Positions 18,518-28,163 of a DNA stretch of 64,000 nt are shown here, one piece after another. Below the pieces are notes generated by a model. It was given only the letters and a program-made list of their open reading frames with translations. It made no database searches and had not been told where the DNA came from. This DNA is from JAGVSR01 sp963750715. GTDB lineage: Bacteria; Pseudomonadota; Alphaproteobacteria; Rhizobiales; Hyphomicrobiaceae. The stretch is taken from contig CAVVRP010000011.1 in NCBI GenBank assembly GCA_963750715.1, forward strand, positions 1-64,000. Reading direction: 5' to 3'. Position 1 is the stretch's first letter. Each line of letters opens with the position of its first letter. Position numbers and translations under genes: made by a program.

Positions 18518-21500
18518 TCACACAGGGTCGTGCGTGGTAATTCCTGCCGTGTGATGGCCGGGATCGGTCGGGTCTTCGCCTTCGAACACGGCGTCGACCG
18601 AAACGAAGCGTACTTGCTGCAGGTTGCTCACTCCGCCGGTCGCCGCTGTTGCACCGAAATGGGCGAATTGAGACCCGTTGAAGTAATCGTCATCGAGATG
18701 CGCCGTTATCGCCCCAGCGTTGCGCCCGTCGAAGGTGTAACTCAAGATGTGTGTGTCGGCATCCCAGGTGACCTTCACGTTATGCCACTTGCCGTTTTCG
18801 ATATTGCCGAGATTGACGGCAGGCGTGATCATGCTCAAAGGTCGCGGCGCGTCCGTATCAACGAAGCGCGTGTGATCCCCAGCAACATCTCCGACCGCGG
18901 CGCCACTATTGTAGGTATCGAACTCGATCGCGAGGCCGTTCTTGATCCCCCAGGCCCCAAGGTTATCCCCCGCTAGACCGATGGCTTTCGTGCCTCTTGG
19001 GTCGTTATGAAGCACGAAGGCCAAGCCATCCGCGCCAACGTCTTTGCCACCGAGAAACACGTCGAGGTTAATTGTGAAGTCGTGAGTGATGTCAATGCGG
19101 TCTTCCGACATTACGCCGCCGACATTGTTCTTCGCATCGGGGGTTAGGGTCACCGTCCCCCACGTACGATTGTAGAAGGCGCTTCCGGACATCGAGAGCG
19201 CGGGGGGCGTGCCGTGATCGTGCTCGTGAGCACCAGGCTCGAACGTGGCCGCGATATCGACGAGGCGAACTTGCTGCAGATTGTTCGCGCCGCCAGTTAT
19301 CGCCGTGAAGCCGAAATGGACAAAGTCCGACCCGCCGAAGTAGGCATTTGCCAGGTTCTTCGTTAAGGTCCCGACCACGATCCCATCGAAGGAGTAGGTC
19401 AGCTTCTGCGTCTCGGCATCCCAAGAAACCTGGACGGCATGCCAGAAGCTGTCCTCAATGTTTCCGAGGCTAACAGCACCCGAGACGAAGCTTAGGGGTT
19501 TAGGGGCATCAGTGTCGACAAAGCGCGTGTGATCTGTGGCAATATCGCCAGCCGCACCCCCATTGTTGTACGTGTCGAACTCGATGGCCAAGCCGTTGCG
19601 AATACCGCCAGCCCCAAGCTCGCCGCCGATAGCACGTGAACCCACGGGATCATTATGCAGTACGAAGGACATGCCGTCGGCACCCTTGTCCTTACCAAGG
19701 AACACGTCGAAGGCGATGGTGAAATCCTGCGAGACATCGATGCGATCGTTCGACATCATACCGCCGAGTTTGTTATTCGCAGCGGGCGTCAATGTGGCGA
19801 CATTCGTGTTTAAATCATAACGCGCGCTGCCCGAAAGCGTAACGAATTCGGCTAGATGCTCGATGGCGAAGTCGCAGTCGCAATCCACGTGTTCGGCCGG
19901 CTCGTGGTAACCATGGACCGCATCGGCAAACTGCGCGACGACCGAGGAGATCCGTACCTGCTGCAAGTTGCTCGCGCCACCCGTCGCTCCGGTGAAGCCA
20001 AAGTGCACCAGATTGGACCCGCCGAAGTAAGCCTCGGCGAGATTCTTCGTGAGCGTTCCGACCGTACGCCCATCAAAGGTGTAGACGAGCGTCTGGTTCG
20101 CGGCGTCCCACGACACGTTTACCGTATGCCAGCGACCATCCTCAATGTTGCCAAGGCCAACAGCCGCGCTCACCACAGTCTTGGTTAGCGTCGCGTCAGT
20201 ATCGATGATGGTCGTGTGATCACTGGCAATGTCGCCATACTTTGCACCATTGTTAAACGTGTCGAACTCGATCGCGAGGCCGTTGTTGATGCCATACGAC
20301 CCCTCTACTGCCGGACTCAAACCAATGGCGTCACCACCAAGCGAGTCATTGTGCATCACGAACGCGAGGCCGTCCGCCCCTGCATCCTTGTTTCCGAGAT
20401 TGACGCCGAACTTGATCGAGAAGTCATGGGCGAGATCGACCACCTTGTTGGAGAAAACGCTTCCCGTCTGCCCCTTGGTGTCCGGTGTCAATGTGAAGGT
20501 GTCATTGCCCGTATGGGCCGTACTCCCGTTCAAGGTCAGAAACCCACCCACGGCCTGCGAGTAACGTTCACCGCCGGTGTCGACATGGATCGTCGCCGCG
20601 ACCGATGGCGTACCCTTGCTGTTGAAAGCAAAAAGCATCCAATAGCCGGGCGTCACGACGTTGGCATTGTCGGGAAGGTCAACATGCAAGCGACCGTCAT
20701 TGCCAAGCGTAAAGTTAAGGTCGACCTTGCGCGCCTCCATGTTGAAACTGTGCGTGACAGCGCCATACTTGACGAAGAGTCAGGCGCGTGATTGACGCGG
20801 CATCATCGACCGCAATTGAGAAATCCTGCCTCTGTGCGAGTTCTGTGGGCGCATCGGTGATGTGCGGGCGCTCGGCAAGATTTCCGTTTCCATCGAAGAG
20901 ATATGCGGGCTTGTAGATTTCGCCGTTGAGATTTGTGAGCGGTCCGGGCGCCCCGCCTCCAAGCGAGAGCACCGTGGCATCGGGCAGTAGCAGGGTGGTC
21001 GAGTGATACAGGCGCGGAACATCCGCGTCGCTTCCAATCGTCCACGTCCCCGTATCAGGATGCCAGATCTGGACCGCATACTTGACCCCATTCAGCTGAT
21101 TGTCGACGGCACTGCCGCCGCTTAGCATGACCGAGCCGTCGGCCAATAGGGTCATGTTCGACCAAATACGCCCTCCCCCGGCATCCGCCGTGCGAGTGAA
21201 CTTCAAAGCTCCACCGCTGAAGTCGGTAATCCAGGCGGAGCCATCGAGGCCAAGGCTGATCACCTTGTTTTCGTCGAACATGATGGACGGCACACGACGG
21301 TCTTCTACGAATGGTGTGTTGTAGACGCCAAGAACTCGACCATTGCCGGACGGGTCCATAATGAGCGCCCTTCCGTCGTGGCCGTCTTTTTCGGAACCAA
21401 GCACGACGACGCGGCCGTCGCTGGCGAGCCAGGCGCGCGGATAAAACCAATCGTTCGCGCCGAGAGCGCTGGCAGCACCGTCAAGCGTCTTCCAGCCTAC

Positions 21501-21977
21501 TCCGGGCGAATAAAGCTCCGGGGTGCCAACACCGGCCCCCGCCCCATCACGACCTCCAATCATCAAGGTCTTGCCGTTGGCCAAAGTGAGCACGGTCGGG
21601 TACCAGCGAGCGTAGGTCATGTCCCCCGTCGCTGACGGCGAGAGGGTCATATCGCGATAATTAAAGACGTTGACGTCGGCGACGCCATTATTGACCGCAG
21701 TAATCGCAGCAAACGGTCGCGTATCGCCCCCCGCCACAAGGATCTCACCGGTCTCCGGCACGATGGCCGCAGCCGAGCAGAAGAGGTCCGTGTGAACCAT
21801 GTGCTCGAGCGTCTGGTGCGTCTTGGTCGCCGGATCCCACACATCGAAGATATGTAGACCGCTCTGCTGGCCTTGTTGGCCTGTGCCAAAAGTGAGAACC
21901 TTGCCGTCGGGGGTAAGGATCGCGTGCACGCCAATAATCGGCCAACTAAAGACGTCACTCCAACGGTCGCGTGCCAT
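18518..21977 (-). pseudogene. Second galactose-oxidase-like copper-radical oxidase with three lectin-like domains, frameshifted
   Basis: Same architecture as the gene at 1-3534. The start is the ATG at 21977 (MARDRW), with GGAG eight bases upstream. Copper-site residues match the AA5 family: Cys67 (DLFCSAA), Tyr126 (ARWYPT), Tyr324-His325 (RLYHS) and a His in VTHSF after the frameshift. The oxidase part ends near 20580. Three lectin-like repeats follow (about 20550-19920, 19860-19240, 19200-18580). The first part of the frame (to 20715) and the second (from about 20780) differ in phase. The paralogue shows that reading ITRL directly into LFVKYGAVTHSF restores full alignment, which needs removal of one base near 20783. 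Total length is one base over a multiple of three. It lies directly upstream of the ABC and adaptor genes, as a T1SS cargo would. It lacks a Sec signal. Confidence 0.85.
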
Positions 21978-22324
21978 AAAAAAACTCCATGCCTCAGAAA
22001 GCCTGCTAAATTCAAAATAACGTCTTGAATTCAGACATGCGTAATACGTCAAAGCTATATAGGGCAATTAACGTGCATGGGAATTGATTGCGGTTCGCCA
22101 TTAACCGCCAAATGAAAGTCAGGGTTAAGCGGCCTCATGCGTCAGCGCGTGCAACCAGGATCAGAGCCTTCAGGCCTTAAAAATTATTCCGAAGCTCGTC
22201 GAGCGACAGCGCCAGGTCGGCAGAACCACTGATTTGTCGGTGCGACGACACAGGTTCGATTGGCGTTCCGCGTGGATTACTGCGTCGCTGTGGGAAGGGT
22301 GAGACAGCGGGCCAGCACGCGAGA
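21978..22324 (-). promoter_or_regulatory. Upstream region of the second oxidase-lectin gene
   Basis: About 350 bp that must contain the promoter of the cargo-ABC-adaptor transcription unit. The part next to the gene (about 21990-22080) is clearly AT-richer than its surroundings. No specific operator could be recognised. Confidence 0.35.
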
Positions 22325-22660
22325 CTAATTCAGCCCCTCCAACAAAGCGGAAGCTGCGCCGGCGACAGCCGCGTCACGGCGTCCTCGATGCGCGGCCAGC
22401 TGAACTTGCCCACCTTCGAGCCGTTTGGCCACGAGGAGGAAACCAGTGCCGTCCTAAAGTAGCAGCTTCACGCGGTCGACACGCTTCGATCGAAACACCT
22501 AGATGACGTCGGAGTGCTCGCATTTAAGTACAGATCCGAAGATCGCAGCGAGCCTGGTTGCCACAGCGGGTCGACGCCCGACACCACCTCGATCCGGCGC
22601 GACTGGACCGGGTTGGTGACATGTACCCTCCCCCCGGGAATGTCCTCGATCTGAGCTAGA
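22325..22660 (-). mobile_element. IS66-family remnant (TnpA start joined to TnpB end)
   Basis: Read on the minus strand, the right part resembles the N-terminus of IS66 TnpA (TNPVQSRRIEVVSGVD). The left part gives the TnpB C-terminus: VFRSKRVDRVKLLL, a stop, then DGTGFLLVAKRLEGG and, in another frame, LLEGLN-stop. In-frame stops, frame changes and loss of the TnpA/TnpB middle show a dead fragment. Confidence 0.65.
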
Positions 22661-22690
22661 GTCCGCCATCCCGGAGAGGAGACGGACGTC

Positions 22691-23175
22691 ATGCGTAAGA
22701 GCCGGTTTTTCTCTCATGTGCCCGAAGATGCGGGAGGTGGCGGTCAGTTGAAGGCTATCCATGCTGCCGAGCATATGGATTTGGCGCGCGAGAAGTTTCG
22801 GCAGGTTGTTACGAACTCGGGGACAGCGGCGTACAAAGGCTGCCGATCTCGTCGAGACAAGCGTTATGAGACGCTTGCGTACTATGCCTTCTCCGACGAA
22901 CATTCGCGGCGGATACGCACTAACAATCCGGTGGAGCACTTCCTTCGTGACATCTGGCGCAGGACGCGCGTCGTTGGCGCGTTGCCCGAATGGCACTCGG
23001 CTCTCAACCTGGCCGTCGCTAGGTTGAGGCACGTCGCCGGCAGCGAGCGGCCGACGAAGAGGTATCTGAGCATGGACCTGCTGAAGGACATCAGACGGAG
23101 AGTTCAATCACTACCTGAGCCAGGTTCAGTCGCCGCTCAGCCAAAATAAAGTGCGCGAAAGAATTGGACAGTCCC
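22691..23175 (+). mobile_element. IS256-family transposase remnant and right end
   Basis: The C-terminal third of a Mutator/IS256 transposase is clear: YETLAYYAFSDEH, RRIRTNNPVEHFLRDI, RRTRVVGALPEWHSALNLAV, ARLRHVAG and TKRYLSMDLLKDIRRR. Between LKAIHAAEHMDLAREKF and YETLAYY the family sequence KAADLVETSV appears in another frame (about 22830-22860), so there are two compensating frameshifts. The N-terminal catalytic part is absent. GTGCGCGAAAGAATTGGACA at 23152-23171 resembles the terminal repeat of IS256-like elements. Inactive. Confidence 0.8.
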
Positions 23176-23306
23176 CTCTCGCCGTCGCAGGGACGCCCCC
23201 ACGGGCACCCGCACCGAGCAGTGTCAGACCTGCCTCGAGTTTCATTCACTACATGATATCGAAAGAGGGTGAGACAGAGCGGGAGTCAAAGCAGCGCACT
23301 TTCCCA

Positions 23307-23987
23307 TCAGACATAACTGTGGCGGATCTTCATGGCAGCGCTGACACGCTGGCTATCAAAATCCTCGTTCAGAAACCTAAACAGCCCGGTCAAGACTGAA
23401 GGATCCGATCGGTAGGCGTCATAGGATACCCAAAAATAATTGGGCCTGTTTCTCTCGTAGGCCTGAAGCATAGAGTTGCGAAACTCTGTAAGGTGTCGAA
23501 CGGCATTTGGAGCGTCCTTCCACCAAGCTGACTGCGAGGTTTGGGCAATGTCACGTTCATTAAATATGAAAGCCGAATGAGGGAATACCCTCTCGATCAT
23601 GTCGAGATGGCTTGAGATTTGCCAGTCTGTCAGATCCGCACCCCAGCGAATCTCCTTGCAGCCCATCACTCTGGTTCCGACCGGCGGGCGCAATATATCT
23701 TGCACAAAAAGGCTTTGGACGCGGTGTGCGAAGGATGCAGGATCGCACAGTTCAAAGCCGAACCATGGATGCGTCGGGGTCGACTTCGCCTGGCTATACT
23801 GCTTGCCCTGCGCAACCGCGTCTACGGCTCGAACCAAGTGTATGAGAACGCCGTTGTTCTCCCCGCGAATGCAGTACCCCGGGATTGTGTTCAATATCCC
23901 TTGCAATAGTGTCGATCCTGAACGCCCGTACGTTACGACCCATACATACTGAAACTTCTTTGGCTTATTGTTCCGTCTCCACATCAT
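23307..23987 (-). CDS. Sulfotransferase (small, about 226 residues)
   Basis: The PAPS 5'-phosphosulfate loop is TYGRSGSTLLQ (residues 19-29 from the ATG at 23987) and a 3'-phosphate-type segment FNERDIAQTSQSAWW lies in the second half. The start at 23987 (ATGATG) is favoured by GGAG about nine bases upstream. The open frame extends to 24092. The protein is shorter than many family members but carries both nucleotide-binding motifs. Likely role: sulfation of a sugar or lipid of the surface glycan using PAPS. It follows the methyltransferase gene on the same strand with about 230 bases between. Confidence 0.7.
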   Translation of the reverse strand: MMWRRNNKPKKFQYVWVVTYGRSGSTLLQGILNTIPGYCIRGENNGVLIHLVRAVDAVAQGKQYSQAKSTPTHPWFGFELCDPASFAHRVQSLFVQDILRPPVGTRVMGCKEIRWGADLTDWQISSHLDMIERVFPHSAFIFNERDIAQTSQSAWWKDAPNAVRHLTEFRNSMLQAYERNRPNYFWVSYDAYRSDPSVLTGLFRFLNEDFDSQRVSAAMKIRHSYV

Positions 23988-24215
23988 TATACCGATCTCC
24001 GAGTCATGTCCGCTGGCAACTAGTCGGTCAGCACTTGCAAAAAAGAATGGCTCCTTTGGATGGGGTGACAAGTTCGGCCTATCAGGCTGCAATGCCCGAT
24101 GCGCTCGATGAGATCAGGGCTGCACCGGGTCGAGACACGCGAGGCCAATCTTCTCGCATATTATGCTTCCGGTTTGACGCGACGCGGCATCACACAAGCC
24201 AAGAAGTGCGAGGAG

Positions 24216-25139
24216 CTAGGCACTCACTAACACTCTACGAATGTGTCGGCGCCAGATGTGAGCCGCGCCGGCACGACCGATGCGGCCAAACTTTCGCAGG
24301 GCTTTGGACCGACGGCCGACGGCGCGCATTGGAGCTGTCAGATACCAGCTGGTGCTTCTTGTCAGTGCCTCGTAGTTAGACTTGTAGCGAGCCTGGGCAC
24401 TCAGCCGTTCGTTCTCACTGCGAAGAACAGCGACCTCGCGCCGGAGCGCCTCATCGGATTCGACGCGCCGGCGGAAGTTGCCAGGGTGAACGAGGTTGAG
24501 GCAGTAGTTCGGCGCTTTCTCGCTGTCAGAAAGTGCCGGGAAGTCGGCAATTCTGCGCTGATTGACAAAGCAAAGGATGTTCTGGGCGTACCACCACTCT
24601 ACTCTGGTATCGGACCATAGCTTCGGCCTAAGCACATCGAAGGGCTTATATCCATGTCTCTCGAACAGGCGAGCCCAATAACTCTGCCATTGCTCGTGGA
24701 TGTGCATTGTGTCGCCCTGGCCGGGGATGGCAGCACTGAAGATGATTACGTCGGCTGCATCGCAAAGATCGACGACGAGACCAGGTCCTCGCTGCGGGCT
24801 CAGACGTTCAGCAACTTCAAGGCTAATTGCGAGGTCGAAGCGACGACCCAAATGGAAGGGTTCGTTGAGATCAATCTCACAAAAGCAGTCGCGGGGGATT
24901 TGCAGAAGGGTGTCACCGGCGTAGTGGCCGTCGATGCCGGTGATCTCCGCTACACCATGCCGACTGAACATGGACAACCATTCACCGGCACCGCAGCCAA
25001 CATCGAGCACTGACGTGGCGCCGGGGAAGAGTTTCAACACCAAGGGGACGACGACCGACGCCGATCGTATCGAACCCCGGATCTGCTCTGTGAAGAACGC
25101 CGAATCGTACTTGTCAGTAACTTGTCCGGTTGCCGACAT
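24216..25139 (-). CDS. SAM-dependent methyltransferase with C-terminal basic tail
   Basis: 307 residues from the ATG at 25139, preceded by AGGAGAG. The class I methyltransferase motif I is VLDVGCGAGEW (near residue 45), followed by GIDGHY (motif II acidic residue) and LAISLEVAERL where motif IV-V is expected. Late in the protein a short coiled coil leads to STSWYLTAPMR, nearly the same tail motif as in the sulfotransferase at 4468. It would methylate a sugar or other acceptor of the surface glycan. It is only 11 bases downstream of the GT2/GT4 gene, so it is in the same operon. Confidence 0.75.
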   Translation of the reverse strand: MSATGQVTDKYDSAFFTEQIRGSIRSASVVVPLVLKLFPGATSVLDVGCGAGEWLSMFSRHGVAEITGIDGHYAGDTLLQIPRDCFCEIDLNEPFHLGRRFDLAISLEVAERLSPQRGPGLVVDLCDAADVIIFSAAIPGQGDTMHIHEQWQSYWARLFERHGYKPFDVLRPKLWSDTRVEWWYAQNILCFVNQRRIADFPALSDSEKAPNYCLNLVHPGNFRRRVESDEALRREVAVLRSENERLSAQARYKSNYEALTRSTSWYLTAPMRAVGRRSKALRKFGRIGRAGAAHIWRRHIRRVLVSA

Positions 25140-25150
25140 ATGGTGCTCTC

Positions 25151-27730
25151 CTAGACCGTGGCTCTGCGGCGCAAAAGCGCGCGCATTTTGTTGATTGCCG
25201 CCTCTGGCCTCGTTGCTTCGCAATAAGCCTTGTAGCCTGCAGAATTCACGAATTTCAGCCTGTACTGCTCGTCCGCGAGGCGAGCAATTGCCGCCGCAAC
25301 CGCCTCCGGGGTCTCGCCGATCGTCTCGCCGAGGTTGTTCCTCTGGACGATCTGACCGACGTAGCTTGTGACCGTCGCGATGATAGCCGCGCCGGCGCTG
25401 ATCAGGTTCGGCAGGACACCGCTCATGACCCGGCGTTGTGGGCCTTGGTAAAGTAGAAGGCCAACATCCAGGCTCCGGATCATGTCAGCATATTCGAGGT
25501 CATTTAGAACCTCGTATTGATTGGAGGGGGCGTCCCGCAAGGCAAGGGTGTAGCGAACGCCAGCTTCCTCGAAGGCGCTGCGGACCTTACCCTGGACGTG
25601 ATCCGCCGCCTTGCCACCCATAAGGAAGTGCACTTTTTCCTTGGTCGCTGGGTCGAGCTTGTTCACTCCGGCTAGCAGCAACTCTAGCCCCTTGCCTTCG
25701 CGAATCTCGCCGACCAAACCGAAGGTCGTCGTCCCTTCGCCTGACACGCGGGTAATCGGAGTCAGAGACGGCGGAATACGCCAGATTGTCGGGTGATGAG
25801 GGACAACCTCGAGTCTGCCGACGGAATAGCAGCGGCGTACATCGTCGGCGATCTCTTCGGCGAGCACTGCGATCGTGATCTCGCGGCTGATTTCGCTAAG
25901 GCAGCGGACTTGGGACACGTTCTGGGGAAGGCGGTGGAGAATAGCGAGGATCGGCGCGTCCAATGATCTAGCGGTCAATCGAAAATGCTCTGCAAGCGGC
26001 TTATGAAGAAAAGGGTCCAGCGTCAGCAGGCAAACAGACGCATTGGTCTCGGAGGCGTTGATGAATAACTGGCTAAGCGCGCGCCGGGTGGTACGAAGCC
26101 CGGCTGGTGACCAGTCCCACGGATCGATGGCAGGCGCGATCAAATGCGAAGGACCTGCTTCAGCGTAGGTGTCGTAGAAATAGCTGTGACCGGGATAGGG
26201 CTCGAAGAATAGGGTGTAGTCTGCACCAAGGGCAGTGGGGACGTAAGGCGAGTGCGGGGCGGGGCCAGCCACCTTGTCGTTGGCAGCCGCCGACTGTTTT
26301 CTCCTGAACAGTTCTTTGTACTGTTCCAAGCCCTCCGGGGCGATGTTCGGCCTAGTATCGAGGATAAGGGTGAGCAGGCTCCTGCAAAACGCGAGTTGCG
26401 CCGCTGATTTGGCTGGGTCTTGCGTTTCAACCAGCGCATTGAGGAGGGAACTGTCGACGTCTAGCAGCGATGCCTGCTTGGCGAAATTGCCGAGCACCCA
26501 GCGGAAATCCGTCAAGGAGCTTGTCTGCATCGAGTCCGAGACAGCCTGCCACCCCGACTTCTGCCGCAACCACCCTTGGTCCACTCGGTCTGCGTGCACA
26601 TGGTGGAAAACGACGGCATCCGCACTATAGAGGATCTTGCTCCCGCCCTGGCAGAGACTGTCCTGAACACTCAATTCTTCGTTGCTGAACAGGCTCTTGC
26701 CGCCGCACCCACTGAGGTTCTCATCGTAGCGGGAGGGGCCATTCACCTCGTCGTTGGCAGCCGCCGACTGTTTTCTCCTGAACAGTTCTTTGTATTGTTC
26801 CAAGTCCTCTGGGGCGATGTTCGGCCTGGTATCGAGGATAAGGGTGAGCAGGCTCCTGCAAAACGCGAGTTGCGCCGCTGATTTGGCCGGGTCTTGCGTT
26901 TCAACCAGCGCATTGAGGAGGGAACTGTCGACGTCTAGCAGCGATGCCTGCTTGGCGAAATTGCCGAGCACCCAGCGGAAATCCGCCGCAGGGCTCATCT
27001 GTATGGATTCTGAGACAGCCTGCCACCCCGACCTCCGCCGTAACCACCCTTGGTCCACTCGCTCTGCGTGCACATGGTGGAAAACGACGGCATCCGCACT
27101 ATAGAGGATCTTGTTCCCGCCCTGGCGGAGCCTGTCTTGAACACTCAACTCTTCATTGCTGAGCAGGCTCTTGCCGCCGCGCCTGCCCAGGTTCTCAGCG
27201 AAGCCGCCGGCGTCCAGCAATGCTTGCTTCCGAAAGGCCATGTTCGCCCCGTAGAGGTGCTCAAACTTACCGAGCACCAGCAAGCGCTCCGGTCGCTCTA
27301 GTATCGATAGGTAACCTTCGCAGGAGGTGCCGAGCCAGATCGGCTGGGCAACCGGCCAGACGGGCAGCACCGGCCCTCCCACTGCCGCCGCGTCAGGATA
27401 CTCGTCGAATAGGGAAAGCAGGGTCACAAGCCAGTCCGCTGACGGCTCGGCATCGTCATCGAGGTAGGCGACAATGTCGGACCGAGCCTCAGCCAGTCCG
27501 ACGTTTCTGGCCCTCGACAGTCCTGGAGGCGTCGACCTGACAATCCTCCACTGTAGGCTGACCGGACCGGCGCCGATCGCTGAGGGCACATCGGCTTCGT
27601 CGTCGGAATTGTCGACGATCAGTACCTCGAATGCCTCAGGTGAAAACGTCGACTGAGACAGGCGGGACAGCACGCCCGGCAGTAAGCCGGGGCGGTTATA
27701 GGTGCAGACCACAACCGATATTCGCATCAT
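25151..27730 (-). CDS. Bifunctional glycosyltransferase (GT2 plus GT4) with internal tandem duplication
   Basis: 859 residues. The N-terminal GT2 (GT-A) domain starts ISVVVCTYNRP and carries the metal-binding DDD at 91-93. The acceptor-side SNEELSVQDRL segment appears twice (residues 191 and 349) because about 158 residues are tandemly repeated (about 179-336 and 337-490). From about residue 500 a GT4-like GT-B domain follows, with TTFGLVGEIREGKGLELLLAG and SGVLPNLISAGAAI in the donor-site region. It probably adds two sugars in succession. The start is ATGATG (27730/27727), with a weak GGAA upstream. The whole 5' region is copy B of the duplicated element. Operon with the methyltransferase at 24216. 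Whether the extra repeat harms the GT2 fold is unknown. Confidence 0.75.
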   Translation of the reverse strand: MMRISVVVCTYNRPGLLPGVLSRLSQSTFSPEAFEVLIVDNSDDEADVPSAIGAGPVSLQWRIVRSTPPGLSRARNVGLAEARSDIVAYLDDDAEPSADWLVTLLSLFDEYPDAAAVGGPVLPVWPVAQPIWLGTSCEGYLSILERPERLLVLGKFEHLYGANMAFRKQALLDAGGFAENLGRRGGKSLLSNEELSVQDRLRQGGNKILYSADAVVFHHVHAERVDQGWLRRRSGWQAVSESIQMSPAADFRWVLGNFAKQASLLDVDSSLLNALVETQDPAKSAAQLAFCRSLLTLILDTRPNIAPEDLEQYKELFRRKQSAAANDEVNGPSRYDENLSGCGGKSLFSNEELSVQDSLCQGGSKILYSADAVVFHHVHADRVDQGWLRQKSGWQAVSDSMQTSSLTDFRWVLGNFAKQASLLDVDSSLLNALVETQDPAKSAAQLAFCRSLLTLILDTRPNIAPEGLEQYKELFRRKQSAAANDKVAGPAPHSPYVPTALGADYTLFFEPYPGHSYFYDTYAEAGPSHLIAPAIDPWDWSPAGLRTTRRALSQLFINASETNASVCLLTLDPFLHKPLAEHFRLTARSLDAPILAILHRLPQNVSQVRCLSEISREITIAVLAEEIADDVRRCYSVGRLEVVPHHPTIWRIPPSLTPITRVSGEGTTTFGLVGEIREGKGLELLLAGVNKLDPATKEKVHFLMGGKAADHVQGKVRSAFEEAGVRYTLALRDAPSNQYEVLNDLEYADMIRSLDVGLLLYQGPQRRVMSGVLPNLISAGAAIIATVTSYVGQIVQRNNLGETIGETPEAVAAAIARLADEQYRLKFVNSAGYKAYCEATRPEAAINKMRALLRRRATV
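26260..27196 (-). repeat. 474-bp in-frame tandem duplication within the GT2/GT4 gene
   Basis: The sequence TGGCAGCCGCCGACTG begins at 26281 and again at 26755, giving a period of 474 bp (158 codons). The middle of the unit, around LDVDSSLLNALVETQDPAK and onwards, is nearly identical at DNA level. The flanks have drifted (for example RLRQGGNK against SLCQGGSK). The repeat includes the catalytic-base side of the GT2 domain plus a helical linker. Confidence 0.9.
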
Positions 27731-27732
27731 TG

Positions 27733-28017
27733 ATTCCGACTTTGAAGTGGCAGTTGCCTGCCCATCCGTGTTGCGCCTCTTTGCAATGCGTGGATCTCCA
27801 AGTCACGGTTGCAGCGCCTCCCATTCCAATCAACCCAAAATTCAGCCGGTTACCCCGAGATTGGGCAAAACACAGTTTGTGTGATCGCAAGAGCACAGTT
27901 GCCTCCGTGAGGCTACTCACTTGCCGCGAAATGGCTCGCCCTATTTTTTTCATCGCGGCGCGCCCGGGCCCAGCCTACTGGGCCGCCAAGCTTTTGAAGC
28001 TTGTGCAAAACTCGATT
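27733..28017 (-). promoter_or_regulatory. Duplicated upstream element, copy B
   Basis: Reverse-strand homologue of 4244-4535 and upstream of the GT2/GT4 gene. It keeps CGAGTTTTGCACAAG, the TGTGCTC...GATCACACA dyad, TTGATTGGAATGG, GCTGCAACCGTGAC and GATGGGCAGGCAAC. It also holds two short palindromes absent from copy A: AAGCTTTTGAAGCTT (about 27989-28003) and GGCCCAG-CCTA-CTGGGCC (about 27967-27984). In this copy the frame upstream of the GT2 start has a stop codon, so the element is leader rather than coding here. 28018-28163 holds nothing I can support. Confidence 0.7.
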
Positions 28018-28163
28018 ATCTTAATGGAGCTCACGTCGACGGCGATCCTGCGCTAGCAGCAAGAGACCGGTGTCGCTTGGCACGGTTTTCTCCGAGCCGA
28101 TGTGCAAGTAGAGCGTCTTGTGGTTCGTGGTCATGCTCATATGCCGAAATGTCGCTGCAAGGT

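Noticed and set aside
23307..24092. Longer start at 24092 for the small sulfotransferase
   Set aside because: The extra 35 residues have no similarity to the fold, and GGAG is placed before the ATG at 23987.
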